Shown here in pieces: positions 1 to 8,279 of a stretch of DNA of 64,000 nt. The notes under the pieces were generated by a model. It saw only the letters and a program-made list of their open reading frames with translations. It made no database searches and was not told the origin of the DNA. Origin of the DNA: Terriglobus roseus DSM 18391. Lineage in GTDB: Bacteria; Acidobacteriota; Terriglobia; Terriglobales; Acidobacteriaceae. A program made the position numbers and the translations under genes. Each line of letters starts with the position of its first letter. Position 1 is the first letter of the stretch. Where the stretch lies: contig NC_018014.1 of the NCBI RefSeq assembly GCF_000265425.1, positions 1,922,001 to 1,986,000 on the forward strand. The letters are read 5' to 3'.

Positions 1-27
1 GGGAGCGGGAGCAATCAGGGTGCTCAC
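1..27 (-). CDS. Possible N-terminal fragment of the gene downstream of feoA (feoB candidate)
   Basis: A GTG codon at 27-25 overlaps the TGA stop of the FeoA-like gene and opens a frame that runs off the window edge (first residues MSTLIAPAP). FeoA genes are commonly followed by feoB, the GTPase-permease for ferrous iron, so feoB is the natural guess. Only nine codons are visible and none is diagnostic, so this rests entirely on the overlap and on family context. Confidence 0.25.
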
Positions 28-302
28 CGTGCGCGCTCCAGTGCGATCTTTACCGTAGCGGCGGTCTCGCCGCGCAGGGCAATGTCGAAGCCATCCACGC
101 GGACGATCAGCAACGACTTGCCGGAGAGGCTGCGCACCAGTTCGACCTCTGCGCCGGAGTTCAGACCCAGCGAACACAGGTGGCAGTACGCTTCGCCCTG
201 CGCAACGCCCAGGACGTGCGCCTTCTCTCCGCGATTCAACTCAGCCAGGTGCAAAACAAGTCCTTCTTCCGTGCGCGTGTCGCTCACTTCATCGTAACGC
301 AA
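24..302 (-). CDS. feoA: FeoA-like (SH3-fold) ferrous iron transport accessory protein
   Basis: A 92-residue protein with the typical FeoA pattern: a short leader, an 'L..L..G....V' strand pair (LAELNRGEKAHVLGV), a central 'LCSLGL..GAEVE' turn and a C-terminal 'IALRGETAATVKI' segment. FeoA is a small cytoplasmic SH3-like protein that assists the FeoB Fe(II) permease. The length fits the family (75-95 residues). The start is uncertain: the longest frame begins with TTG at 302, a GTG at 287 is an alternative, and neither has a clear Shine-Dalgarno sequence. The stop overlaps a possible GTG start of a following gene at the window edge, as in a feoAB operon. A stand-alone regulator with an SH3-like domain is the main alternative. 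Confidence 0.75.
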   Translation of the reverse strand: MRYDEVSDTRTEEGLVLHLAELNRGEKAHVLGVAQGEAYCHLCSLGLNSGAEVELVRSLSGKSLLIVRVDGFDIALRGETAATVKIALERAR

Positions 303-383
303 TCTACGACGGAATTAGTCCGCGATTGCTGCTGAAGGGTTGGATGACACGGGGCGGCGCAGGATGCGGCTGATTCGAATGCA

Positions 384-1181
384 TTAGCGCGAGAAGATGC
401 GCTTCCACAGGCTCGGCTTGTCTTCCGGTTCATCCGGCTCCGCGTCCTGCACTGGCTGCTCGGGCAGGGGATTGCCCTCAAACACAGCCATCGGATTGGT
501 CACGCAAAGCCGCGTGGCAGTGTCCTCACCTAGCCGCTCCGCAATCGAACGGCGAGCAATGCTCATGGTCGGCGTACGGCGCTCCAGGTCATGCGCGTCC
601 GTCGCGATGAAGTGGACGGAGTTTTGTTTGAGCAGCGACCACGCGAGCGACTCTGCCGTATGCCCAAACGTGCCGAGCACGGAACCTGCGGTTACCTGCA
701 GCAGAAGCCCATTCGCCACCCACTCCTGCAGCTTGCCGGGCGTGCGCTGCAGCGTCACGTTCCGCTCGGGATGCGTCAGGATGGGGGTCATCCCGCCGAT
801 GCGCAGGTTGTACAGGATCTCGTCGATGCGGTTGGAGATGCCGATGTCCGGCAGCTCGATCAAGAGATATTCCTTCTCGTTGATCGTGTAGCGGCGTTTG
901 TGGACGCGCGCATCTTCCGTGTTCTCAAAGTTCAGATGGAAATCGCACCCGAGGCCCAGCGTCATCGCCGCCGCAACGTCGGGCGGCAGCGCCTCGCGAA
1001 TCTGCTGCAGCAAACCCTCATTCCGCGCGCGATCGTAGGAGTACCGGTCGTTCGCATGAGGCGTTGCGACGACATGCGTGATGCCGTCCTCCATCGCCAT
1101 CTGCACCATCGCAACCGACTGCTCAAGAGACTTCGAGCCGTCGTCAATGCCGAACAGCAGATGTTGATGGATGTCGACCAT
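384..1181 (-). CDS. CpsB/YwqE-type PHP-domain tyrosine-protein phosphatase
   Basis: A 265-residue PHP-fold metal-dependent hydrolase. Metal-ligand motifs are visible in order: MVDIHQHLL at the N-terminus, VATPHAND near residue 40, a central ILTHPERN near 135 and ATDAHD near 195. This arrangement matches the CpsB/CapC/YwqE family, which dephosphorylates the bacterial tyrosine kinases that control capsule or exopolysaccharide export. The C-terminus carries an acidic tail followed by a short basic end (KPSLWKRIFSR), possibly membrane-associating. The ATG at 1181 follows AGGAA. The gene lies 15 nt downstream of purQ on the same strand and may be co-transcribed, although no capsule genes are adjacent. 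The family call is good; the substrate is not determined. Confidence 0.85.
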   Translation of the reverse strand: MVDIHQHLLFGIDDGSKSLEQSVAMVQMAMEDGITHVVATPHANDRYSYDRARNEGLLQQIREALPPDVAAAMTLGLGCDFHLNFENTEDARVHKRRYTINEKEYLLIELPDIGISNRIDEILYNLRIGGMTPILTHPERNVTLQRTPGKLQEWVANGLLLQVTAGSVLGTFGHTAESLAWSLLKQNSVHFIATDAHDLERRTPTMSIARRSIAERLGEDTATRLCVTNPMAVFEGNPLPEQPVQDAEPDEPEDKPSLWKRIFSR

Positions 1182-1196
1182 GTTCCTGGGATGCTG

Positions 1197-1892
1197 CTAA
1201 ACGGTCTGCAAGCTGTTGATGAGTCCCTGGAAGAGCTTTAATCCATCGGCTGATCCCAGCAGAGCCTCGCTCGAACGGTCCGGATGCGGCATCATGCCAA
1301 GCACGTTACGACCTTCGCTCAGGATGCCGGCGATGTTCTCCAGCGATCCGTTGGGGTTCGCCTCGGGCGTGACCTCACCGGTGGGCGTGCTGTAGCGGAA
1401 GGCGATACGGTCGGCCTTCTTCATCGCAGCGAGCGTCGCGTCGTCGCAGAAGTAGTTGCCTTCCATGTGGCCGATCGGCATCTGCAGCACTTCACCGCGC
1501 GAAAGCAGGTTGGTGAACGGCGAATCGGTGGTCTCGGTGCGCAGATGCACCTGCTTGCAAATGTAGCGCAGACCCGCATTACGCATCAGTGCGCCGGGCA
1601 GCAGGCCGCTCTCGCACAGGATCTGAAAGCCATTGCAGATGCCCATCACGGGACCGCCTGAGGCAGCAAACTTCTTGACCGATCCCATGATCGGCGCAAA
1701 GCGCGCGAGGGCGCCGGTGCGCAGGTAATCGCCATAAGCAAAGCCGCCGGGCACCAGGATGGCGTCACAGCCCTGCAGGTCTTCCGACGCATGCCAAAGG
1801 AACGTAACGGGCTGGTGCGCCACAGCGTCGATGACGTTGTAGGTGTCGTGGTCGCAGTTGGATCCGGGGAAGACAAGGACGCCGATCTTCAT
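1197..1892 (-). CDS. purQ: Phosphoribosylformylglycinamidine synthase subunit I (PurQ, glutamine amidotransferase)
   Basis: A 231-residue class I glutamine amidotransferase subunit of the PurLQS complex. It releases ammonia from glutamine for conversion of FGAR to FGAM in purine synthesis. The start [16 protein letters not shown] is the PurQ signature; the nucleophile Cys is in [11 protein letters not shown] near residue 88, and the catalytic His sits in [11 protein letters not shown] near the C-terminus. The length equals the usual 220-235. The ATG at 1892 is the only sensible start. Its 5' end faces the divergent gene at 1951 with 58 bp between them, so the promoters must be compact. No purL or purS is in the window. 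Confidence 0.96.
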   Translation of the reverse strand: MKIGVLVFPGSNCDHDTYNVIDAVAHQPVTFLWHASEDLQGCDAILVPGGFAYGDYLRTGALARFAPIMGSVKKFAASGGPVMGICNGFQILCESGLLPGALMRNAGLRYICKQVHLRTETTDSPFTNLLSRGEVLQMPIGHMEGNYFCDDATLAAMKKADRIAFRYSTPTGEVTPEANPNGSLENIAGILSEGRNVLGMMPHPDRSSEALLGSADGLKLFQGLINSLQTV

Positions 1893-1950
1893 GGTTCCAA
1901 GGGTACAGGATTACGACGGGTGCTTGGGACGTCGCGTTACACTCGTCCGC

Positions 1951-3159
1951 ATGATTCCGTCGCTTCGCCAGGACTTCAACGCGCGCTTCACCTACGACAA
2001 GTACCGCAGAATGCGAGCCGAGCTCGATCGCCACACCCGCACGGCCATCGACATCCGCGTCGCGGAGACACCCGTCTTCCTGCCCGCAGCGATGGTTGCG
2101 GAGATGGTCGACGCCGGTGCCGCCATGACGCATCAGCTCCTCAGCGATACCGAATACCTGCGCATGGCGGAGGAGACGATCCCGCCCGCCTTCCGCGTCG
2201 CGCACACCGACGCACACCCCAACTTCATGACGGTCGACTTCGGTCTGGTCCGTGAATCGGACGGGACTCTGACACCCCGGCTGGTCGAACTGCAGGCCTT
2301 TCCGTCGGTCTACGGCTACCAGGCGGCACTCGGGGAGGCGTACCTGCGGGCATTCCAGCTCGACACGCAACTGAGTCGATTCATCGGTGTCGACGAAGAC
2401 CAGTATTGGGAGGCAATGCGGCAGGTTATCGTCGGCAATCACGCCCCGGAAAACGTCATCCTGATGGAGGTGACGCCGGATCAGCAGAAGACCCTGCCAG
2501 ACTTCCGCGTGCACGAGGATCGTCTCGATATCCGCACCATCGACATCACGCAGGTGCGCCAGCGCGGCACAAAACTCTTCTACAACCGGGACGGCGTGGA
2601 GACACCCATCGAGCGCATCTACAACCGCGCCATCGTGGACGAGATGCTGCGCAAGAACATCCAGCCCGGCTTCGATCTGACTGCGGATCTGGACGTTGAG
2701 TGGGCTGGTCATCCGAACTGGTACTTCATGATCAGCAAGTTTTCGCTGCCGTTTCTGCGGCATCCATCGGTGCCGCCATCGTTCTTTCTGGATGAGTGGA
2801 TGCGCGGAGAACACCGCGAACGCTTGCCCGCAGATCGCGCCGATTGGATACTCAAGCCGCTGTTTTCCTTCGCAGGCAAAGGAATTGAGTTCGCACCCAG
2901 CGACGAGCTGCTCCACTCCATTCCCACGGACCAGCGACGCAACTACCTGCTGCAGCAGCGCATGGATTTTGCCTCTACCGTCGAAACGCCGTATGGCCCG
3001 ACACAGGCCGAGATCCGCATTCTGTATGTCTGGCCTGACGACGGAGACCTGCGCGCGATCAACACATTGGTGCGGCTGGGACGCGGCAAGATGATGGGCG
3101 TCGACCACAACCGCGACCAGCTTTGGGTCGGCGGCTCTGCCGGTTTGATCCTGGGTTAA
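1951..3159 (+). CDS. Uncharacterised ATP-grasp-like protein
   Basis: A 402-residue cytoplasmic protein I cannot name. The C-terminal third has features of a nucleotide-binding ATP-grasp fold: a 'WILKPLFSFAGKGI' segment resembling the Lys-plus-glycine-loop of ATP-grasp enzymes, then 'QAEIRILYVW' and 'INTLVRLGRGKMMGVDHN', where the Glu and Arg/Asn ligands of such enzymes usually fall. The N-terminal half contains a conserved-looking 'RLVELQAFPS' motif. The chosen ATG (1951) places the start inside a longer open frame; upstream codons overlap the purQ promoter region and are unlikely to be translated. Possible functions include a ligase forming a peptide or amide bond, but no substrate can be proposed. 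It is not obviously linked to its neighbours. Confidence 0.7.
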   Translation: MIPSLRQDFNARFTYDKYRRMRAELDRHTRTAIDIRVAETPVFLPAAMVAEMVDAGAAMTHQLLSDTEYLRMAEETIPPAFRVAHTDAHPNFMTVDFGLVRESDGTLTPRLVELQAFPSVYGYQAALGEAYLRAFQLDTQLSRFIGVDEDQYWEAMRQVIVGNHAPENVILMEVTPDQQKTLPDFRVHEDRLDIRTIDITQVRQRGTKLFYNRDGVETPIERIYNRAIVDEMLRKNIQPGFDLTADLDVEWAGHPNWYFMISKFSLPFLRHPSVPPSFFLDEWMRGEHRERLPADRADWILKPLFSFAGKGIEFAPSDELLHSIPTDQRRNYLLQQRMDFASTVETPYGPTQAEIRILYVWPDDGDLRAINTLVRLGRGKMMGVDHNRDQLWVGGSAGLILG

Positions 3160-3315
3160 GGGCCGATGCGATGACGGTAGGTGGCTTGTGAGACGGGTGC
3201 CGTCCTGTGTAACCGTATTCGATGTCAGCTAACCCACTGGATTGAGGACTCTTGGAGTACACTTCTCTCAAAGAATGTGACTAGAGTAACCAACACGTCT
3301 CTGTTCAATTACCGC

Positions 3316-3669
3316 ATGCCTCCAGCGCCGATGCCACCTAACCCGCCCTCGCTCGTGACTGATCCCATGCGGAATTCGGTGCGCTTTCCACTGCGCCTGA
3401 ACGTCCATGTCGACACGGAAAATGGTCCAGTAGACGCACTTACTGAAGACATTTCATCCTCTGGCGTGCAGTTCGTCATGCCATGGGCGCCGCCGATCAA
3501 CAGCCGTCTCGCATGGACGCTCGTGCTGCCCGGCGACATCATGGGATCGCCTGAGGACGTGTCGGTGAATTGCGTAGGCCGCGTGGTCTGGCACAGACCC
3601 GGCATCGTGGGCAAGCAGGTTGGCGTGGTGATCGATGGCTACCGCATCGGAGATATCGCCCATGGATGA
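3316..3669 (+). CDS. PilZ-domain c-di-GMP-binding protein
   Basis: A small cytoplasmic PilZ protein (117 residues from the ATG at 3316; 100 from the ATG at 3367). Both c-di-GMP contact motifs are intact: RxxxR in 'RFPLRL' near the domain start, and DxSxxG in 'EDISSSGVQF' about 30 residues later. The rest of the barrel follows (VNCVGRVVWHRP, QVGVVID). The protein is a bare PilZ domain after a proline-rich leader, so it probably works as a c-di-GMP-responsive adaptor. Its stop overlaps by 8 nt the start of the following LuxR-type regulator, implying translational coupling and a shared pathway. The start is not fixed by a clear ribosome binding site. Confidence 0.85.
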   Translation: MPPAPMPPNPPSLVTDPMRNSVRFPLRLNVHVDTENGPVDALTEDISSSGVQFVMPWAPPINSRLAWTLVLPGDIMGSPEDVSVNCVGRVVWHRPGIVGKQVGVVIDGYRIGDIAHG

Positions 3670-4390
3670 GCGCGCGCTCCACGAGACCCACGATGAAGAT
3701 CTGCCGGAGAACGGCATCCGGGTCATTCTTGCGGATTCGCAAGCGATCTACCGCGTCGGCATGCGCAAAGTCTTCGCGCTGGAGGATGACATTCGCGTCG
3801 TCGCGCAGGCCGAGACACTGCTGAATCTTTACGCAGCACTGCAGCGATTTCCCGCCGACGTGGTCGTCCTGGAAGCCCAGTTGATTACCGGCACGGTGGA
3901 TGCAATCCCGGAGCTTGTTCGCCGTGCACCCAACGCAAAGGTCATCGTGCAGGTGGTGGAGAACGATGAGGCTGCGACGGTGGAACTCTATCGGCGCGGT
4001 GTGCGTGGCGTGATCCCTCGCTCCATCTCGCCCGACCTGCTGGTCAAGTGCGTTCGCAAGATCGCCGCCGGAGAGACTTGGATCGACAACCGTTCGATCA
4101 CATGGGTGATTGAGGCCTATCGCTCGCAGGCCAACGCCCTCGTGAGTCCTCGTTCGCGCCCTCGGCTTTCCTCGAAGGAGATTGCGATCATCACGTGCAT
4201 TACGCGCGGTATGCGCAACAAAGAGATCGCATACCACGTGGGAACGACCGAGCAGGTCATTAAGAACTACCTGCGGAAGATCTACGACAAGCTGGGCGTA
4301 AGTGACCGCCTGGAGCTTGCCCTGTACTGCATGCACCACCAGTTGCTGAAGCACTATCCGCAGGACGCGGTCATGGAGCTGGTGCAGTAG
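3662..4390 (+). CDS. LuxR/NarL-family regulator with a degenerate receiver domain
   Basis: A 242-residue protein with an N-terminal receiver-like domain (about 18-140) and a C-terminal LuxR helix-turn-helix (about 170-235: SSKEIAIITCITRGMRNKEIAY, then TTEQVIKNYLRKIYDKLGV). The receiver lacks the phospho-acceptor: where NarL-type domains have 'LLDLxMP' it reads VVVLEAQL, so Asp is replaced by Glu. The acidic pair is reduced to one Asp (ILADSQ) and the conserved Lys is replaced (VIPRS). The domain is therefore unlikely to be regulated by phosphorylation. The ATG at 3662 is preferred because GGAG lies 9 nt upstream; it overlaps the PilZ gene by 8 nt. The protein may respond to the PilZ partner or act constitutively. 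Confidence 0.88.
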   Translation: MDERALHETHDEDLPENGIRVILADSQAIYRVGMRKVFALEDDIRVVAQAETLLNLYAALQRFPADVVVLEAQLITGTVDAIPELVRRAPNAKVIVQVVENDEAATVELYRRGVRGVIPRSISPDLLVKCVRKIAAGETWIDNRSITWVIEAYRSQANALVSPRSRPRLSSKEIAIITCITRGMRNKEIAYHVGTTEQVIKNYLRKIYDKLGVSDRLELALYCMHHQLLKHYPQDAVMELVQ

Positions 4391-4411
4391 ACAAGTTGCA
4401 GCATGAGAATG

Positions 4412-4446
4412 AAAAGGGCCCCGCAACGTTGCGAGGCCTTTCTGTT
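4412..4446. terminator. Bidirectional intrinsic terminator
   Basis: An imperfect inverted repeat (AAAAGGGCC.CGCAAC / GTTGCG.AGGCCTTT) followed by a T-rich run lies between the convergent LuxR-type gene and yceI. The A-run on one side and T-run on the other suit termination in both directions. Confidence 0.75.
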
Positions 4447-4464
4447 TCGTGGGACTTGCTCAAA

Positions 4465-5049
4465 CTACTTGTTGATCTCGATGTCGATTGTGAACTTGAC
4501 TTCGTCACCCAGCACAGGCGGCTGAAACTTCGCTTCCTGGCCGAAGTTGAAGTTCTTCCGGCTGATCACGCCAGTGGCCGAGAAGCCGCTGAGCATCTTG
4601 CCGTTCTGTCCGGGCTGGGGAGCCGCGGGGCCTTCCACATCCAGTGTGACCGGCTTGGTCTGGCCACCCAGGGTCAGGTCGCCGACGATCTGCAGCTTGC
4701 CTTCGCCGGTGCGCTTCACCTGCGTGGAACGGAAGGTCAGCGTGGGGTACTTTGCCACGTCGAAGAAGGTCTCGGACTTCAGGTGGCCGTCACGCTTGGG
4801 TTCGCCGGTGTCGACGGTGTCGGTCTTCATGGTGGCTTCCACGTGAGACTTGGACGGATCCTTCTCATCCCAGACCACGGTGCCGGTCGCGCCGCCCAGC
4901 TTGCCGTGGACGTTGCTTACACCAAGGTGGCGGATGGTGAACTCAGCGCCCGAATGGACGGGGTCGATGTTCCATGTGGATACCTGCGAAAACGCCGGCA
5001 AAGCAACGGTCAGCGCAGCAACAGCAAATGCACTCTTAAAGATGTTCAT
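4465..5049 (-). CDS. YceI-family periplasmic lipid-binding protein
   Basis: A 194-residue secreted protein with a Sec signal peptide (MNIFKSAFAVAALTVALPAF, cleavage near SQ-VSTW). The mature part begins with the YceI signature 'WNIDPVHSGAEFTIRHLGVSNVHGKLGG' region, followed by repeated beta strands of the lipocalin-like barrel. YceI proteins bind polyisoprenoid or amphiphilic lipids in the periplasm; some are induced by acid or osmotic stress. The longer open frame was rejected: the ATG at 5049 has AGGGAGA just upstream and gives the signal peptide. It is convergent with the LuxR-type gene and separated from it by a terminator. The ligand is unknown. Confidence 0.93.
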   Translation of the reverse strand: MNIFKSAFAVAALTVALPAFSQVSTWNIDPVHSGAEFTIRHLGVSNVHGKLGGATGTVVWDEKDPSKSHVEATMKTDTVDTGEPKRDGHLKSETFFDVAKYPTLTFRSTQVKRTGEGKLQIVGDLTLGGQTKPVTLDVEGPAAPQPGQNGKMLSGFSATGVISRKNFNFGQEAKFQPPVLGDEVKFTIDIEINK

Positions 5050-5231
5050 GGTCTCCCTGAATAAAACTTGTGATCTCACTCTACCGACGTACCAGGCGTC
5101 TGAGTCGATTTCTGTAGATTCAGATGACCACAAAAAGTCCTTCGATGCAGAAATAAATTGCGCAATCGATTCGTCCTGCAAAATTTGTCTCGCCTACCCG
5201 CCACACGAGCCATTAGGATCGGACGAACCCT

Positions 5232-6506
5232 ATGGCAACTGGCATTGTGCAGCAGTGGAAGACGCTCACGTCTCCGCAGAAGAACGCGTTCATCGCATGT
5301 TTTCTTGGATGGTCGCTCGACGCCTTTGATTTCTTCGTCCTGACCTACTGCATTACCGCCATCGCCACGGACTTCCATACGGGCGTGGAGCAGGTGACGG
5401 AGGCGCTCTTCTGGACACTGGTGATGCGGCCCGTGGGCGCGCTGATCTTCGGCGCACTTGCGGAAAAGATCGGCCGGCGCCCGACGCTGATGATCAACAT
5501 CATCAGCTTCTGCGTCTTTGAAGTTGCATCGGGTTTCGCGCCAACGCTTGGCTGGCTTCTGGTCTTCCGCGCACTCTTCGGCATAGCGATGGGTGGCGAG
5601 TGGGGCGTGGGCGCCGCGCTTGCGTTTGAGACGCTGCCGGAGAAGGGCCGCGGCTTCTTCAGCGGCCTGCTACAGGAGGGATACGTCATCGGCAACCTGC
5701 TGGCGGCGACCGTCTACGGCCTCGTCTTCCCGCATCTGCATCCGGCGGGATCGGGCCTGCTGACCAACTGGCGCATCATGTTCTTCCTGGGCGCTGCACC
5801 GGCTGTGCTGGTGTTCTACATCCGCAGCAAAGTAGCCGAATCGCCCGCATTCCTGGCGGGACAAGCCAAGGCAGTCAAGCCGTCGCTCAACTTCGGCGAA
5901 GTGGCTCGCTACCTGCCGAACTTCCTCTTCCTCGTGCTGCTGATGACTGCCTTCACATCGTTCAGCCACGGCACACAGGATCTTTACCCAACCTTTCTGC
6001 AGAAGGGCAAGGGCTTCGCACCCGCGCGTGTGGGATGGGTCTCGGATGTAGGCCACATCGGCGCGCTTCTGGGCGGCATCACCTTCGGCACCTTGTCCGA
6101 ACGCTGGGGTCGCAGACGCTGCATTGTGATCGCGGCGCTGCTAGCGATCCCAATGATCTACATCTGGGCCTTTACCTTCGAGCCGTTTGTCGTCGCGACC
6201 GGTGGCTTCCTGATGCAGTTCATGGTGCAGGGAGCATGGGGCATCATCCCGGCGCACCTGAACGAACTGTCGCCCGCAGCCGTACGTGCGACGTTCCCAG
6301 GATTGGCCTACCAGCTCGGCAACCTGCTCTCGTCGCGCAATGCCAAATTCCAGACGGCACTGGCCCGCAAATACTTCCACGGGCAGCTTGGTCCCATCTT
6401 GGCCATGACCGTCGCCATCGTTGCGATAGCCGTTAGCTTGCTCGCAGGGTTTGGCAGGGAAGCCAAGGGCCAGAGCATGCTCACAACGGACGATGTGGCG
6501 ATCTAG
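5232..6506 (+). CDS. MFS transporter, sugar-acid/lactate (JEN1/NanT-like) type
   Basis: A 424-residue major facilitator with twelve predicted membrane segments. Family marks: an 'LGWSLDAFDFFVLTYC' first helix, the A-motif after helix 2 (GALAEKIGRRPTLM), 'RALFGIAMGGEWGVGAALAFET' in helix 4, and a second A-motif-like 'GTLSERWGRRRCIV'. These place it near the sialic acid/lactate/metabolite:H+ symporters. The central loop is short, as expected. The ATG at 5232 has only a weak upstream AGGA. The neighbours (YceI upstream, a TIGR03435 gene convergent downstream) give no clue to the substrate. A monocarboxylate or sugar acid is the likely cargo by family only. Confidence 0.88.
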   Translation: MATGIVQQWKTLTSPQKNAFIACFLGWSLDAFDFFVLTYCITAIATDFHTGVEQVTEALFWTLVMRPVGALIFGALAEKIGRRPTLMINIISFCVFEVASGFAPTLGWLLVFRALFGIAMGGEWGVGAALAFETLPEKGRGFFSGLLQEGYVIGNLLAATVYGLVFPHLHPAGSGLLTNWRIMFFLGAAPAVLVFYIRSKVAESPAFLAGQAKAVKPSLNFGEVARYLPNFLFLVLLMTAFTSFSHGTQDLYPTFLQKGKGFAPARVGWVSDVGHIGALLGGITFGTLSERWGRRRCIVIAALLAIPMIYIWAFTFEPFVVATGGFLMQFMVQGAWGIIPAHLNELSPAAVRATFPGLAYQLGNLLSSRNAKFQTALARKYFHGQLGPILAMTVAIVAIAVSLLAGFGREAKGQSMLTTDDVAI

Positions 6507-6544
6507 CTGATCTGGGTCGTCACACGCTGGATGGCTGACCGCAA

Positions 6545-7402
6545 TCAATTCTCGGTCGGCTGATCCAGGTGGTCGATGACGTACAGCTTCACGGGACCCT
6601 TCGTGGGAACCAGGCGCAGTCCCGTCTCTGTCTGTAATGCCTCGGCAAAGGAAGGCAGAGCTGCGTCCTCGTCCGAGACGGGAGCGGTACCCGAATCACG
6701 AGCCCACTTCAGCTTCACGTCGATCTTGCCTTGGAATCCCGTGCGATCGTAGACATCCCGTTTCACCTGCGCGGCGAGCAGCTCCGCGAATTGTGAGGTC
6801 GAAATGCCATGACCGGCGATCTCGTTCTCTCTGGAAGAGGCGCAGCCACCGCAAAGCCCGTACACCGTCTTGGTCTTGTCGTCCGGATCCAGCGCAGCGG
6901 TCAGCTTTGGGCCGTCTTTCCCTGGCGCCAGGTCATACGTAGGCATCTGTTTCGTCTCGACGTGGTACTTGAGTCCGAAGCGTTCCGTCAGCAAAGCCAG
7001 CAGAAGAGCGCGGTGCTGATCCTGCGTCAGCTTCTCCGCTGTGGCTGCGTCCATGTCAGTAAGCTTGGCGGTGATATCGAAGTGCTGCTCCTTCGCCCAG
7101 TTCGGCAGGTCGAGCACCTGGTCCTGCCGAGCGTGGAAGGCACTATTCAGGATCCATTGCAGGGTTACGTTCGTGGCCTGCAAGGCGGCGAAGCGCCAAC
7201 TCAGCCCCATGCCGGTCTCCCCAGGCTTTGCAGGTTTCACCGTTGACACGTCGTAGGTGGATTGCCCATGCGCACGTGCCCCATCCACCATTGTCGTCAC
7301 CGCTGCGGCTGCGACAACAACCGGAAAGACCAGGGAACGTCGGAGCCGCGGCAACGAGAGCCGGATTTTTGCAGGAAACAGCCTGCGTACGATGCAATGC
7401 AT
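6545..7402 (-). CDS. TIGR03435 family secreted protein
   Basis: A 285-residue protein with a basic N-terminus and hydrophobic segment (FPVVVAAAAVTTMV) ending near AHG-QSTYDV, so exported. The mature sequence follows the TIGR03435 plan: 'YDVSTVKP' start, 'QATNVTLQWILNSAF' , 'FDITAKL', 'LLALLTERFGLKYHVETKQMPTYDLAPGKDGPKL' core, 'DRTGFQGKIDVKLKW' and a final 'LRLVPTKGPVKLYVIDHLDQPTEN'. The family is strongly expanded in soil Acidobacteria; members often sit near BlaR1-type peptidases, but none is present here. No biochemical function is established. The ATG at 7402 has GGAGG 9 nt upstream and was preferred over the longer frame. It is divergent from phoU. Confidence 0.92.
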   Translation of the reverse strand: MHCIVRRLFPAKIRLSLPRLRRSLVFPVVVAAAAVTTMVDGARAHGQSTYDVSTVKPAKPGETGMGLSWRFAALQATNVTLQWILNSAFHARQDQVLDLPNWAKEQHFDITAKLTDMDAATAEKLTQDQHRALLLALLTERFGLKYHVETKQMPTYDLAPGKDGPKLTAALDPDDKTKTVYGLCGGCASSRENEIAGHGISTSQFAELLAAQVKRDVYDRTGFQGKIDVKLKWARDSGTAPVSDEDAALPSFAEALQTETGLRLVPTKGPVKLYVIDHLDQPTEN

Positions 7403-7553
7403 AGTGGAAGACCTCCGCACGGGAAGCATAAACGCAGCCAGGGAAAAGGCAACTGGTAGGACCACTTGGGAAGGTCGAATGGGTATTTCGCCTGATTTCA
7501 CGCACTCGTTGGCCTTCCAGCGAATTTTCCGCGAAAATAGAGCAGAAGGCCTT

Positions 7554-8243
7554 ATGCCACGAATTCACTTCCAGCAACAGCTCGCCACGCTCAAGGACAA
7601 GCTCCTCGCGATGGCTGCACTCTCGCAGCAGGCGCTTGAGCTGTCGGTCGAGGCATACCTGCAGCGCGATACGGGTCTGTGCGATCACGTGCATGACATC
7701 GAGGCCGCGATCAATGCTGCGGAGCGTGGCGTGGGCGAGATGGCCTACGAGCTTCTGGCGAAGGAGCAGCCCATGGCGATGGACCTGCGCTTCATCATGG
7801 CTGTCATCAAGATCAATGGCGATCTGGAACGCGTGGGCGACCAGGCTGTGGCCATCGTCAAGCGCTGCGGCGAGCTGCAGAAGTACGACCCCAACGCCGG
7901 TCCGGAGAATCTGCCCGGCGACATTGCGCAGATGGGTGCGATCGCCGTCAAGATGATCCGCCGCGCCATCCGTTCGTTGCTGGAGGGTGATCCCGTCCTT
8001 GCCGAGAAGGTTCTCGACATGGATGACGAGATCGATCGCCTGAACCACGAGACACAGGCTGCTCTGCGCGATGAGATGATGCGCCGGCCTGAGGTCACGG
8101 AGAACGCTCTGAACTCGATCATCGTTGCGCGCAACCTGGAGCGCAGCGCCGACCACGCGACCAACATTGCCGAAGACGTCATCTTCTGGGTGCGCGGTTC
8201 GGACGTGCGTCATAAGGCCGCAGCTGCGGCCGTCCTACAGTAA
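7554..8243 (+). CDS. phoU: PhoU phosphate-signalling protein
   Basis: A 229-residue all-helical protein made of two PhoU repeats. Each repeat shows the metal-binding E/DxxxD pattern: 'KINGDLERVGDQAVAIVK' in the first and 'VARNLERSADHATNIAEDVIFWV' in the second. PhoU links the Pst phosphate importer to the PhoR/PhoB system and restrains phosphate uptake. The ATG at 7554 has AGAAGG 5-10 nt upstream and gives the standard length; the longer frame would add about 100 unrelated residues. No pst or phoBR genes are next to it. The next gene begins 36 nt downstream, but a functional link with nitrite/sulfite reduction is not obvious. Confidence 0.95.
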   Translation: MPRIHFQQQLATLKDKLLAMAALSQQALELSVEAYLQRDTGLCDHVHDIEAAINAAERGVGEMAYELLAKEQPMAMDLRFIMAVIKINGDLERVGDQAVAIVKRCGELQKYDPNAGPENLPGDIAQMGAIAVKMIRRAIRSLLEGDPVLAEKVLDMDDEIDRLNHETQAALRDEMMRRPEVTENALNSIIVARNLERSADHATNIAEDVIFWVRGSDVRHKAAAAAVLQ

Positions 8244-8279
8244 CGATTCATTCAGCCGGGAAGGCATTGGAACCGAAGC

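Noticed and set aside
1765..3108. A 447-codon minus-strand frame overlapping the ATP-grasp-like gene and purQ
   Set aside because: No domain, biased composition, and it would overlap the start of purQ in the same direction; judged a shadow frame.
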